Part shown: positions 13,120 through 23,583 of the stretch, piece after piece
How the letters are laid out: every line of letters begins with the position of its first letter
How positions within the stretch are numbered: position 1 is the first letter of the stretch
Origin: Zonotrichia leucophrys gambelii
Taxonomy: Eukaryota; Chordata; Aves; Passeriformes; Passerellidae
Assembly (NCBI RefSeq): GCF_028769735.1
Contig: NC_088171.1
Location: forward strand, 134,525,033 to 134,589,032
Reading direction: 5' to 3'
Length of the DNA stretch: 64,000 bases
The notes under the pieces: generated by a model
What the model was told of the DNA's origin: nothing
What the model saw: the letters and a program-made list of their open reading frames with translations, nothing else
The model's database searches: none
Made by a program: the position numbers and the translations under genes

Positions 13120-13193
13120 TTTTATTTTATTTTATTTTATTTTATTTTATTTTATTTTATTTTATTTTATTTTATTTTATTTTATTTTATTTT
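13120..13193. repeat. (TTTTA)n microsatellite, about 15 units
   Basis: An almost perfect run of the pentamer TTTTA over about 74 bp, ending in TTTG. Its purity suggests recent activity, and length variation between individuals is expected. It lies some 200 bp upstream of a CR1 copy but is not part of it. Confidence 0.97.
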
Positions 13194-13404
13194 GAAAATG
13201 TTAAAATGCAAGAAAATATCAAGTGAGGCAACATAACTGTTTGAGGTGGGGAAATCTGATTAGGAATACTTCCAATAAATTGTCTAGAAATTTTCAAGGT
13301 AGTGTTTAAATTTATGCCACTTACAAATGTGGCAAATTGTTACCAATATGTTTAACTTGTCTATCCATCAGGTACATATATATCAGATCACTAGAAATAC
13401 TTTT

Positions 13405-13683
13405 CACAGAATTCACAGAATTCACAGAATTCACAGAATGACTAGTTTGGAAGAGACTTTCAAGATCATCAAGTCCACACCATGCCCTAACACCTCAACT
13501 AAACCATGGCACCGACTACCACATCCTGTCTTTTTTTAAACATCCAGGGATGATGACTCCACCACCTCCTTCCCTGGGCAGGCCGTTCCAGACCTTTATC
13601 ACTCTTTCTGTAAAAAAACTTTTTCTAATATCCAGCCTATATTTCCCTTGATGCTGCTTTTGTGAAGTACTGTGTCCTTGTAT
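13405..13683 (-). mobile_element. CR1 LINE 3' fragment with nonamer tail, antisense
   Basis: The + strand shows four tandem nonamers (CACAGAATT three times, then CACAGAATG) at 13405-13440. They are followed by ACTAGTTTGGAAGAGAC and the reversed 3' region of a CR1 subfamily common in songbirds: CATCCAGGGATGATGACTCC near 13542, CACCACCTCC, and CCTAATATCC-like words near 13625. About 280 bp remain, and the 5' end is truncated at about 13683. The 9-bp tail unit and body sequence differ from the ATTCTATG-type copies elsewhere in this window, so this is a different CR1 subfamily. Confidence 0.88.
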
Positions 13684-16380
13684 TTCATCATGATATAGAA
13701 TGAGAACATGGGATAGAATGGGACCATGAGAACATGGTCAACTTGAAATTATTCTCTCTTAAATTTGTTTATTCTGATCTGAATAATCACCGCTGGAACA
13801 AGGCATAAATGTTGTTACTTTTAACTAACCTTTTTGCTTGAACTGCTCCTGGGACAAATTATTTGCAATTTCTTTCCATGTGGATGAGGAGAGTATGAGA
13901 TAGATTACACTACTGCCACTTCATTGCCATTAACAGATACTGCTTCTTTCTTTAGCCAAGGACCAAGTTAAGTGTTTCTTTTAAAATATATGAGATACTC
14001 ATGTCACTATAGTGATGTATAGTCTGTGATGCTGTTTGTGATATGCAAGGGGTATCTGTGTTGCAGTATAGAGTAAAACACAGGTATCCTGATAATTATT
14101 GATTCTACCTACTGTGCCTGATACTTGACTGGGCTCCCAGTAGCAGTCATACACTTCTATGCCCGACTCCAAAATCCTCATATCCAAAGACAGAAAAGTA
14201 ATATGTGCATAAATAGATCCAAACCTATATCATTTTACTCCTTTTGGACAGAGGTCTAGGAGAGATCCCTTCCTAATGTTAATCCCTTCCTCCTGTTTTT
14301 TCTGTATTTCATTTTGCTAGTCAGCCTAGCATTTTGTTAAGCAGTTGTCTTGGCTTACCCTGAGGAAGTAGCTCAGCCCTACACATCTCACTTTTCCCAC
14401 AGTGGGATGGGGCAGAGGATTGGAATGGTGAAAGTGTGAAAAAGTTTGGGAAAGTGAGTGTGGGTTTGGGTAAAGGCAGTTGTAGAGGTAAAGCAAAAGC
14501 TGTGCAAATGAGAAGAGCTAAGAGGGTATTCTCCACTTCCCATGGTTTAGCCTAGCCCAGTAATGCTAGGCTCCATCTTGCATAACAGTGACTTGGGAAC
14601 TTGCCACAACCCTGAGTGTCCCCCCATACGTTCTTCTTCTCTCAGCTTTATATGCTGAATATAACACTAAATGGCATGGAATATCTCTTTGGTCAGTTGG
14701 GGACAGATTTCCTGTCTGCATCCTGTATTTTTTGCATATAAATATCTGCATCCTATATTATTGCATATAAATGTGCCATTGTTCAAAGTGCTTGACAAAC
14801 ATCATCAAACAAATTCTTGTAACAATAATAGTGCTGAGTAAAAGTATTATCTCTGCATTTTCTGTAGCATTTCACAGGACATTTATTGAAACCTTGTATA
14901 TATGTGTGTATATATATCTGTTGGAAAATGTTGGTCATTGTTCTAGACACTCTTTCAATCACTCTGTCACAGTCCCATAGTTCTTTCTGAGACTCCAGTC
15001 TGTACCACTTTTACATTCTAGATGTGATCATTCTGTTTAAATATCCCATTTGGCAAATGCCCACCATCCCCAGTGATTTCTATGGATCTATCACATGCCG
15101 TAGAAGTTACTATGGTGTTACTATGGTAAAGTTGTTGTCGTGGTGGTAAATCATGTTAAGGATCCAAAAGTTCTTGCTTCAGGAGGCTTTGTCAGATATA
15201 GCAGTTCAGATATAAGTGAGGCATTTGGTAAAGTGATCTTTGTGTCAAAAGCAAGCCACAGTACATCATGTTGGATACCAATACATTTTTACCATTCTAG
15301 CCTTGGGAAACTTCAGCAGACCTTTGACAAAAATATGCCCTCATTGTCAAATGGGATTTTTCTTATGTGCTTTTATTAGTCTGTCATAGGTATATACATG
15401 AGGAAACTGATGTCATTTAATCTGCCTGATCTACGAGAGACAGACCCAGACATCATGATTTATGTTTTTGGAGGAACAGTGTCAGACCACAGTGTCACAC
15501 ATTCTCCTCTTAATGAGCTTTAAAATGCTGTGTACGCTAGTGCATAAGCCACACTGTCTGTGAGGGTTACACAGGATAAAAAGAAATGGGAGATCAAATA
15601 ACTACCATCAGAGTGCTCAAGAAATGCTAAAGGAACTTAGAGATGGAAAGAGACCCAAGCAACCATAAAGAAAGGAGAAAATTTCCTCCCTCTGTTTAAA
15701 GATGTGGCTTCCTCTGACAGAGGAAGCTTGTACATTCTACCCCATCTTTCCTTTCTCCTGAAAGGATAAAGAAGAAAGAAGTAATTGCTTTTGGATAAAG
15801 TGAACATTAATACACCTCATGTAAATAACTATTTATTTGCCCTCTTCTGTGTTAAAAGAATCCTGAGTTCTGTAAATGACATGCAGGTCTGCTGTAGGAC
15901 TCCTTTCCCGAGAAGATTGGAAGAGCAGACCAGTAGCTGAAAACTAAGTCAGAAGAACCCATTTCCTGTGTCTTCTCTGTCCCACATGATCATGAGAACA
16001 TAAGAGGAAGCTGTATATCATGAATTGTGATTTTTCTGTGTTCCCTTTGTTTCTTTGACATATACCCTCCGCAGTCACAGACTCCATCTATTACAACTTG
16101 TTCTAGGAAATTATTATGCTAGTTGTTCTTTCTATATTTTTCCCCACGTTCACTTACGCTAAAGGAAAAAGGTGTTCTAAAGGAAAAATATGTCAAAAAT
16201 TTATGCTAGACCTTTGCACATCTTGAAAATAAATTCAGCTATTAATTTTTTTTTTTCTTTTTACAAGCACCAGTTTTTTAAAAAGAGATTTACTGACATA
16301 AGTAACTGCAAGGATTTACAGGGGTGTAAGTGCAATATTCCTGGGACAATAGATGAATTTAAGGCAGGTGAATAACAGCC
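13684..16380. other. Unique AT-rich non-coding DNA, no gene seen
   Basis: No exon or repeat family was recognised. A short TATA/TG-rich run lies near 14897-14919. Several 60-80-codon frames have no supporting features. The 14321-14536 minus frame begins with a leucine-rich stretch that could be mistaken for a signal peptide, but nothing else supports a gene. Confidence 0.55.
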
Positions 16381-16429
16381 TTTTTTTGGTGGTTTTTTTT
16401 TTTTTTTTTGGTTTTTTTTTTTTTTTTTT
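16381..16429. repeat. T-rich tract with GG interruptions
   Basis: Three long T-runs are broken by GGTGG and GG over about 49 bp. On the - strand this is an A-rich tract like a retroelement tail, but I see no recognisable body next to it on that strand. It lies about 45 bp upstream of the tRNA-derived SINE and is not the SINE's own tail, because the SINE reads + and ends in a CR1-like sequence. Confidence 0.8.
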
Positions 16430-16475
16430 ACAAGCTGTGCATGTTCAGGAGAGGATAAAAGGCCTGGCTCTGTAA

Positions 16476-16610
16476 CAGATTCCCTCAGTTGGTTAGAGCA
16501 TGGTGCTGATAACACCAAGGTTGGGGATTCCATCCCCATACAGGCCATTCACTTAAGAGTTGGATTTTATGATCTTTGTGGGTCTCTTCCAACTCAGAAT
16601 ATTCTGTGAC
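16476..16610 (+). mobile_element. tRNA-Ile-derived SINE with CR1-like tail (TguSINE1-type)
   Basis: The head reads like tRNA-Ile. A CTCAGTTGGTTAGAGCA block (A box and D-arm) lies at 16484-16500. A GGTGCTGATAACACC anticodon arm (apparent anticodon GAT) follows, then a T-arm with GGGATTCCATCCCC and a CAGGCCA acceptor end near 16553. After TTAAGAG comes a short CR1-type tail: GTTGGATTTTATGATC, GGGTCTCTTCCAACTC and a terminal ATTCTGTGA. This head and tail arrangement is that of the songbird SINE known as TguSINE1, which is thought to be moved by CR1 proteins. The first bases are degraded and I could not define target-site duplications. It is not a functional tRNA gene, since the 5' acceptor strand does not pair. 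Confidence 0.85.
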
Positions 16611-17957
16611 TTGAAATTAAATCTCTTCTAGTCCATTTAAATTAGCGTGGGCATCAAAATCATCAGCACATATCCTCAGCCGTCCAACACTTGCTGGTGT
16701 TTGTGTTACCATATCTGGGTTTTTTACACATTCATAATGAGGTCTTCAGATCCATGATAAGCAGGCTGTTCTGTGTGCAGCCTTGGAAGCAAACCAGACC
16801 TGTCAAAGCCGATGGAAAATAAATGTAATGGCCAGCTGGCTTAGAAAGCTGCAGTTAGATCATCAAGAATGAAAACTCTCCTCAGAGGTCTTCTCTCCTC
16901 CTGAAGTGGCCTTTGGTGTTCCAGCAAGAGATCATTCTATCCCTGTCTGATCTGCAAGGCTTTAAACTTAGGGGGTTTTAAGCATTTCATAATTGAGCAA
17001 AGGGACTATACTTGTTTTATTTTTCTGTCTGAAGTGTGTCAGAACATCAGCAGAGATTTTTTTTGTGATTTAACATTCTCTTTCTAGACAAGGGAAATCT
17101 TGGTTTTGGTGTGATGAAATAGTGAAAAGATATCCCACATGCCTTCTGCCCAGAAAATATGTGATGACAAGAGTCAGTTTTCTGAATTGTTTTATGCCTA
17201 TATAGTACTCTGAAAAGAAAAATCTTCTCTGTAATGTGAAAAAGTATTTTTAAAAACTCTTTTGCCTCCTTAATAGTTAGACAAAAAAGACAAAATAAAT
17301 TTGTTGATAGGGTGGATTTTGGTGGTTGGACTGAGATTTAAACTAGGCCTGATGGTTTTGACATCAGGAGTTGCCTGACTTTATCTCCTCAATTGTTTTT
17401 CAGAATTTCCAATTTTTATCTATCAGCCTTACCTCAGTAGAGTCTGGTCTCAAATTCTGTGTGGGTTACATACATGCAATTGCCAGAGGCAACACTGTTG
17501 CAAAATGTAGAGGAATTTCTGTTCATGAACTTTATTTTGAACATGGACAATCTCTGTAGGAATATTGGAAATCAGAAGAGGTCAATTATTTCCACTCAGA
17601 CCACTTGTACTTTGACTACAGTGTTTAGTAAAACAAAAATCTCTAAGGAGAAGTGATAGACAATAATATTGCTGGAAAACATGGAGCCTAAGCAGAAGGT
17701 GGGATTGACAGTTACAGCGAAGAAAACATAAAGGAATCGGTCCATACTGAACACAGGTTCTGCAACGCTCACAGGAGTTTGCATGGCAGGCAGTGGGAGG
17801 CTCTGTAAGACCTTCCAGGCTAAGCAGTCAGAGATAATCTTCTGTTTTCAGGTTTACCACACAGAAGTCATGTGGTCCTCTCACTTGTGTACTTATGGTC
17901 TCATACTGTAAATTTTCCCATTATCACCTATAGAGAGCTCAGTGTGGCTTGCAAAGG

Positions 17958-17958
<1 letters not shown>

Positions 17959-17996
<38 letters not shown>
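17959..17996. repeat. (TA)n microsatellite, 19 units
   Basis: A perfect TA dinucleotide run of 38 bp, followed by GTACTATACTATATTA. Such runs are length-variable and can extrude as cruciforms. Confidence 0.97.
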
Positions 17997-18001
<5 letters not shown>

Positions 18002-18989
18002 ATACTATATTAATGTGATGTCAGCATTCCAAAGAATCACTTTTTCCAATAAATGTGTAGACTTGAGGATGTGGGAATGTTCTGGTGGAAAGGGTTTTAT
18101 ACTGTTTCTGGAGTAAACAGGGTTACAAGTGAGGGGGAAAAAAAAAGAATCAAGAAATTTAAAAGGTTGCAGAGTACAGTTTTTTTTAAGGTTTATACTT
18201 TATATAGCTAATAAAAACATGACCAGGCTCTTGCTTTTGAGGTGGTTTTGGGTAAAAAATATGGTGATGTTTAATAACAGGTGCCTGGAGAACAAAATAA
18301 TCAAGGAACAGCACTACACAGCAGGAGAAAAAAAAGAAAGAATAGTGGTTATGAAGTTAAGCTGATCTACTATAAATACCTCAGAATATATTTTCATTTT
18401 TTTCATTCATAAAGCATACAAAAATGCTGGTTTCATGTTAATGGAAAACATTTAGTGAGAAAGAAAAACAACCCTTCAATAAACACAGTTCAAAAGCATT
18501 TTTCCTCTTTGATGTAATATAGTTTTTCCATTTCTGACTATTTTTTGTGTTTGATAATAAATATGCCTGTCTTTTTAAGGAGTGGTGAGAGAACTCTAAA
18601 AATCAGTATTCGACGGAAACTATGCAAAAGATGGTAAAACAAATCTAAGCAATAAATCTTATTTCTGTGTTAGGATCTCATTTTACCCCTCCAACTCTAT
18701 TTTAGTAAAAAATGAGTTCTAAAGAAAATCTATCTTCAATAATTTTCCATCTGCATTGTATAGGATAACCTATTTGTTTGAAGAGCAGCAATAACTCTTA
18801 CTAATAATGGGGGGGTTAGTACTTCTTTCATGTAAAATAATAGTTGTGGCAGTCCAAATAGGAACTGCTTAATGACTCATTTGTCATTTCAGTATTTCAA
18901 CGCAGCTACAGAACATGCTTTTATATCCTTATTTTGCTGCTTCTTTTTTTTTTTCTGTCCTTCTTTTATTACACCTATTGTTCACTGCT

Positions 18990-19200
18990 GAAATGAGCAG
19001 GGCTGCCCGGCTGATGCCGTTTTCCATGGGCTCTCCCTGCAAGGGAGGGAGGTGAGGCTGCCTGTTGGTCTCCATGGCGACCTCGGCCTTGGCCTGCTGC
19101 CTGCAGTCTGGCCTGCTCACAAAACGCCCTGCTATGATGAATTATTTAGCTCTGCTGAATCAAAAAAATGCAGCAACAGGCTCCTAGTGAGTAACTGAGG
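18990..19200. promoter_or_regulatory. Candidate conserved non-coding block, GC-richer than surroundings
   Basis: About 140 bp at the left of this block is clearly richer in G and C than the flanking DNA and contains CpGs (GCCCGG, TGGCGACC, CTCGGCC). It has a small hairpin (TCCCTGCAAGGGA at about 19034-19046) and an imperfect RFX-like dyad at 19068-19081 (GTCTCCATGGCGAC, 11 of 14 matches to the ideal dyad). An AATTATTTAGC homeodomain-like stretch follows near 19140. A short minus-strand frame (18929-19120) crosses it with no recognisable protein. Regulatory function is inferred from composition and motifs only. Confidence 0.25.
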
Positions 19201-22200
19201 AGAGCAGTAAGGTGACATCAGTTGCTTATACCAACGCGCTCAAGTGTTCTCACTAGCAAGCAGAGACATTAGCTTGTTCTTTCCTTTCTTTAGGCTCTTT
19301 ATGCTATTTATCATTGTCCCTGTTGGATTCCCACATTTTCTCTGTGTTTATGAACAGAAAATAACAGAATAATAATTCAGTGACTTGATAGTCTGTTTTT
19401 CCTTTGATGTTCTTTTAATTCAAACAATTTTTTCTTCCATTTTTAGCAATTCACATTCTTAGAAATTATGACAAGAGTTTCAGAATGTCATACAAACGAA
19501 TTATTAAGCCCGGAAGTAATTATGTCTGAGATTTCTGTGTTTCTGTGTATTTAGATGATTGTTAAAGAGTATTTGGCAATTGTTAATACTTTCTGACAAC
19601 TGACTTTTATTCTGTATATGCATTATATATTGTGTTAGTGCTCTTAGTTGCATGTATTTAACCCTAAACACATATTTGCAGTTCTGGCTTTTGAGGCCAA
19701 TGTGCAGGTAGGGAGTGCAAGCAGAATAGACAGAAGTTTGGTTTTTTTTCCAGCAGTATTATCTGCTGTAGGTGTGAATAAAACTTGGATTCTTGGGGGA
19801 GAAGCTATTATGTCAAGTGTACACTGCTTGGTTTGGCACCATAGACTTTGCAGACAGATTTTACCAGTTAGCCTTATTTTTACAAGTTTAGTCTATAAAG
19901 GTTTTTTCTGTGCATGTACTTCAGGGCAGAGTTCCTATTACATTAATGTGCATGACTCAAAAGCCCTCTTTTTCAGAACTCTTTCTAAGGAAGGGAGATG
20001 ACATCATACTACCACTGACTAAATATCTTGTTCATGTCGATAGTATTAAATATTTAAAATAGTTTTTAGACTGAATGTGGTATATTTTTGCATGTTTTTG
20101 GAAAATAGAATAGCTCTTATCTTATGTCCCATTCTGTACAACAGCACTAAGTAAGGAATACAAATGAGCTGTTGTTCAGTGGGTTCAGTGGGAAGCATGT
20201 CTTTGTCAGGGGGCTAAAATTCAGGGATTTTTTTTTGCTTGACTGACCAACTCCTTTCAGTTTTGACAGGGCAACATGTAATTGACCTTCTGTGGGACAT
20301 CTGAACCAGCAGAAAGAATGTTGCCTGCTTAGCATATTGCTTACTTTGTTCACTTGGCAAAATGCTCCCAGTGCTGCTCTCCAGCATCAGTGGCTCGCAA
20401 AGGAGCCTTACATTCACTCCAGTCCTCTTTGCAGCTTCATCCTCAACCAGAAGAATCACCTCTAGCAGCTCTGTCAGCTTATAAATCCAAGGCAGGACAG
20501 AATGAGGTGGCCAAGCCTACTCTCTTCCCTTGCACTCGGCTTTTGTTTTAACCAGAAGTTACATGAACTCAACATAGCCAGCCAAGATTATTAGAAATAA
20601 AAAGCTGCATGTTGACTATTAAGTTCTTATTTTGAAAGCAAGTAAGTTAGTCTAGTAATCTCATTTTGCCTTGGGACTCACATATCATGAAAACGAAACA
20701 TGCAATAATTTGCTAAAGGGAAAATTGTAACTCCTCTCCATTTCAAGAATTCCCATGTCAGTGTCTCCTGGGTGTAGCTAACATCTTTGCATCTGCCAGC
20801 TGCAAATAAAGATGAATTAGTAAACACAGAACTCATTTACAGTCAAGAGAATACAAGAATATGAAGACCTTTCAAAGTCACTGTAAATATATATGACATA
20901 ATTCAAAGGCAGACAGCTAATGACAAAAAAAAAAAGAAAAAGAAATTATCTTTTTTGTCAGAGAAAAATACCACAGTATTGACACACTACAGTGAAGAAG
21001 CATTGGTGGCTTCAGCAGAAAAAATACACGGATTGCTGACTATACCAAATTATAAAGTCCACATTTTCTGTGAATAATCAGCAAGTACTCTTCTCTTTCT
21101 TCATTAAGACTTACTTTATCACCTTTATTTTTCGCCATTTATAGGAATATTCATTATTCTTCGGGGAACTGGTTCTGAATCTTTGAGTGGTTCTCTACCT
21201 GAGGCTATTAAGTGTTTAATTATAGCTTTTCTTTTGTTTTTTTTCCATTTTTTTGACAGGTGGAATTCGCTTTTCAAGCGGCAATAATCTTCTGAATGTT
21301 GTTATTACATAGATTATATTTACTCCCAAATAATCAAATATGTAAGCTTATACATAGTTTCACTTAAAAAGTCTTTCAAAAAAATTACTTCAAAATTTAA
21401 AGAATCTTTGTAGAAATCATCAAAAATAATTGTCTGTGCAATAAATTCCTTGAAATACTACTGCAACAGTAGAGATAAAAATCCATTATAAAATCTCATT
21501 AGACTGCTCTCACTAACATTAGTTGGATAATATATAATTTTAAAGAAGATACGGAGAGATGGGAATGGGTTATTTTTGCTTTTAAAAGCATGTAAATAAT
21601 ATATTTTATTTTCAGATATGCATATTTTTAGACTTTATTTGCAAGTATCAGTTTATCAGTCCTGGTCATTTGCATTAGTCATCCAAGGTGGTGGCTCTCT
21701 TGCTACTGCAGAGGCCTTCACCAGCTTTGATTACTAATTGACAGTTTCAATGATGTATGAGATAGAGCCTATAGGTCCTATTTTTTCAACTTTGACTTTT
21801 GAGGAAACCTGGTGTTAACCTGATGGACATGTAGAAATTAATTTTACCAGCAGTGTAGTGTGTGAGTTTGAGCATGCTGTTTCAGCACTGCTTCTAGTAC
21901 AACTGACTCTTTTAATCCCCTTTTGCCATTTTGCCCTGTTGAAATACCTCAATCTCCCACCACATCTAGTGAAGAAAGAATTTTAATCTCTGTATCTCTG
22001 CCGGTTTTATACAGGTTTGAAAGTCATAGTCAAAATTCTTGAATCACTGTCTTAGGTTTATTTCTGAATACTATGTTTAAAAGTGAGGTGTAGAACTTCT
22101 AATCAGTGTGCTTAAAAATTTATCAAACATTACTTAAACTGATTTTCCAGTGGTCTAGCTGTATGATGTGGTATTAATTTAGAATATTTCCTATGTTTTT

Positions 22201-23420
22201 TCTTATGTTATCTTTTTTTACTTAAAAAAGAGGAGTCTGGAGCAAGGATAAATGGTATTTTTAAAAATACTGTGATGCTTGCACGTCTTCAGATTGTGTT
22301 TACTGAAGAGTTCCATTAAGATAATGCAACTTCAGCTAAGCCAATGGAAATGCATTTTGTGCTTTGCAAAAAAGAGAAAGAAAATATTATTTTAAAATAC
22401 AATAGTCATGGCAAGCAAGTTTCTCCAAACTAATTAAAACTCTGCTGTATATTATTTCAGATATTTTCCTGACATGTTTTCTGAATCGGAGAATTTTTTG
22501 TCAGTTTCAATTTTATATAGCTTTTATCAGAAAAAAATTCTGTTCAAGTGCACTGCTACTCTACCTGTCATTTTCATTCTAGGTAAAAGGGAAGAGACTT
22601 TTGCCCCAAGTTGTTCATTCCCCTGTCTTTAAATTTATGGAGAAACTGAAAGAAAATATCCTAATTAACATTTAATGCAGTGTATGATCTCATAGCTTCA
22701 CTGAAGAAGATGACTCTAATCCATAATTTAAGAGTGTGAAAAGCACTTTTCTTTACTTTATACAATTAAATCCAACATTATTAAAGAAATACTTTTCATA
22801 TTAGCTGGCCAGCCTTTCAAAAGTACAGCACAATTTAGATATGCAAGGAGAAGTTCCTATTATGTAAATTCTGACTCAAAAAATGATGCTTTAATTCTTT
22901 TTGGTTAGTGCAATGGGTTGAATATCCTTTAGTGCCTGCTTACCTTAATCAGCTTTTGGTATATTCTGTCTGTTGAACACAGAAAAAGAAGCTTGCAAAG
23001 ATTCTCATGACATGTCTAAGCTTCTCTAAAGACTGCAGAAGGGAATGACTCTCAGGGAAAAGATGTTATTTGGCATGGGCTTGGTGATTGGTACAGCTAT
23101 AAAAGAAGCTGCAAGTAGAGGAGCAAAATTCAGTGTACTCCCTGCTCTGTTGGAGAGTTCCCCCACACCCCAGTCCTCTACAGCTGCCCACCTTCCTGTG
23201 TGTGTGCTCCAGAAATTGCTGCTGGTCTGGGTATCCTTTTGTCACGACAATGGGCATGAGCATTGCCCTGAAATTAGTCTGCATTATTCAGTATGCTGTT
23301 GTTAAAATTAGGAAGGATCAACTTCAGACTAACTTGAAAAGCATAAGCTTCCAAAACACAGTTAAGAAAGTTAGATTTAAGTAAAATAATAGTAAAAAAT
23401 TCTTGAGGGGCATTTGTAGA

Positions 23421-23583
23421 GTTACAGAATGGTTTGGATTGGAAGTAATCTTAAAGATCATCGAGTTCCAACCCTGCTGCCATGGTCAGGGACACCTTCC
23501 ACTAGCCCAAGTTGCTCAAAGTCCCATCCAAATTGGCCTTGTGCGCTTCCAGGGATGGAGCATCCACAGCTTCTCTGGGCAGT
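23421..23583 (-). mobile_element. CR1 LINE 3' fragment, antisense
   Basis: The + strand starts with GTTACAGAATGGTTTGG and continues with the reversed CR1 3' region: AAAGATCATCGAGTTCCAAC, GGGACACCTTCCACTAG, CAGGGATGGAGCATCCAC and CTTCTCTGGGCAG. About 160 bp remain. Divergence from the usual CR1 3' end looks modest. The frames at 23403-23712 on both strands are readings of this element and its flank. Confidence 0.93.

Larger units (their letters stand above)
16611..23420. other. Unique AT-rich non-coding DNA, no gene seen
   Basis: No exon or RNA gene was recognised. A TA microsatellite (17959-17996) and a GC-richer block with a weak RFX-like dyad (about 18.99-19.20 kb) are listed separately. 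The 117-codon frame at 19648-20001 and the overlapping frames at 20147-20551 have no domain, repeat or splice support. Near 23.09 kb a TATAAAAG word precedes an 86-codon frame, but nothing else suggests a promoter. Confidence 0.5.

Noticed and set aside
13120..13193. CRISPR-like or satellite array
   Set aside because: It is a simple pentamer microsatellite without spacers.
16484..16556. Functional tRNA-Ile gene
   Set aside because: The 5' acceptor strand does not pair, the arms carry mismatches and a CR1-like tail is attached, so it is a SINE head.
19648..20001. 117-codon frame as a gene
   Set aside because: No domain, no codon structure and no flanking splice signals. The length is within chance for a 64-kb window.
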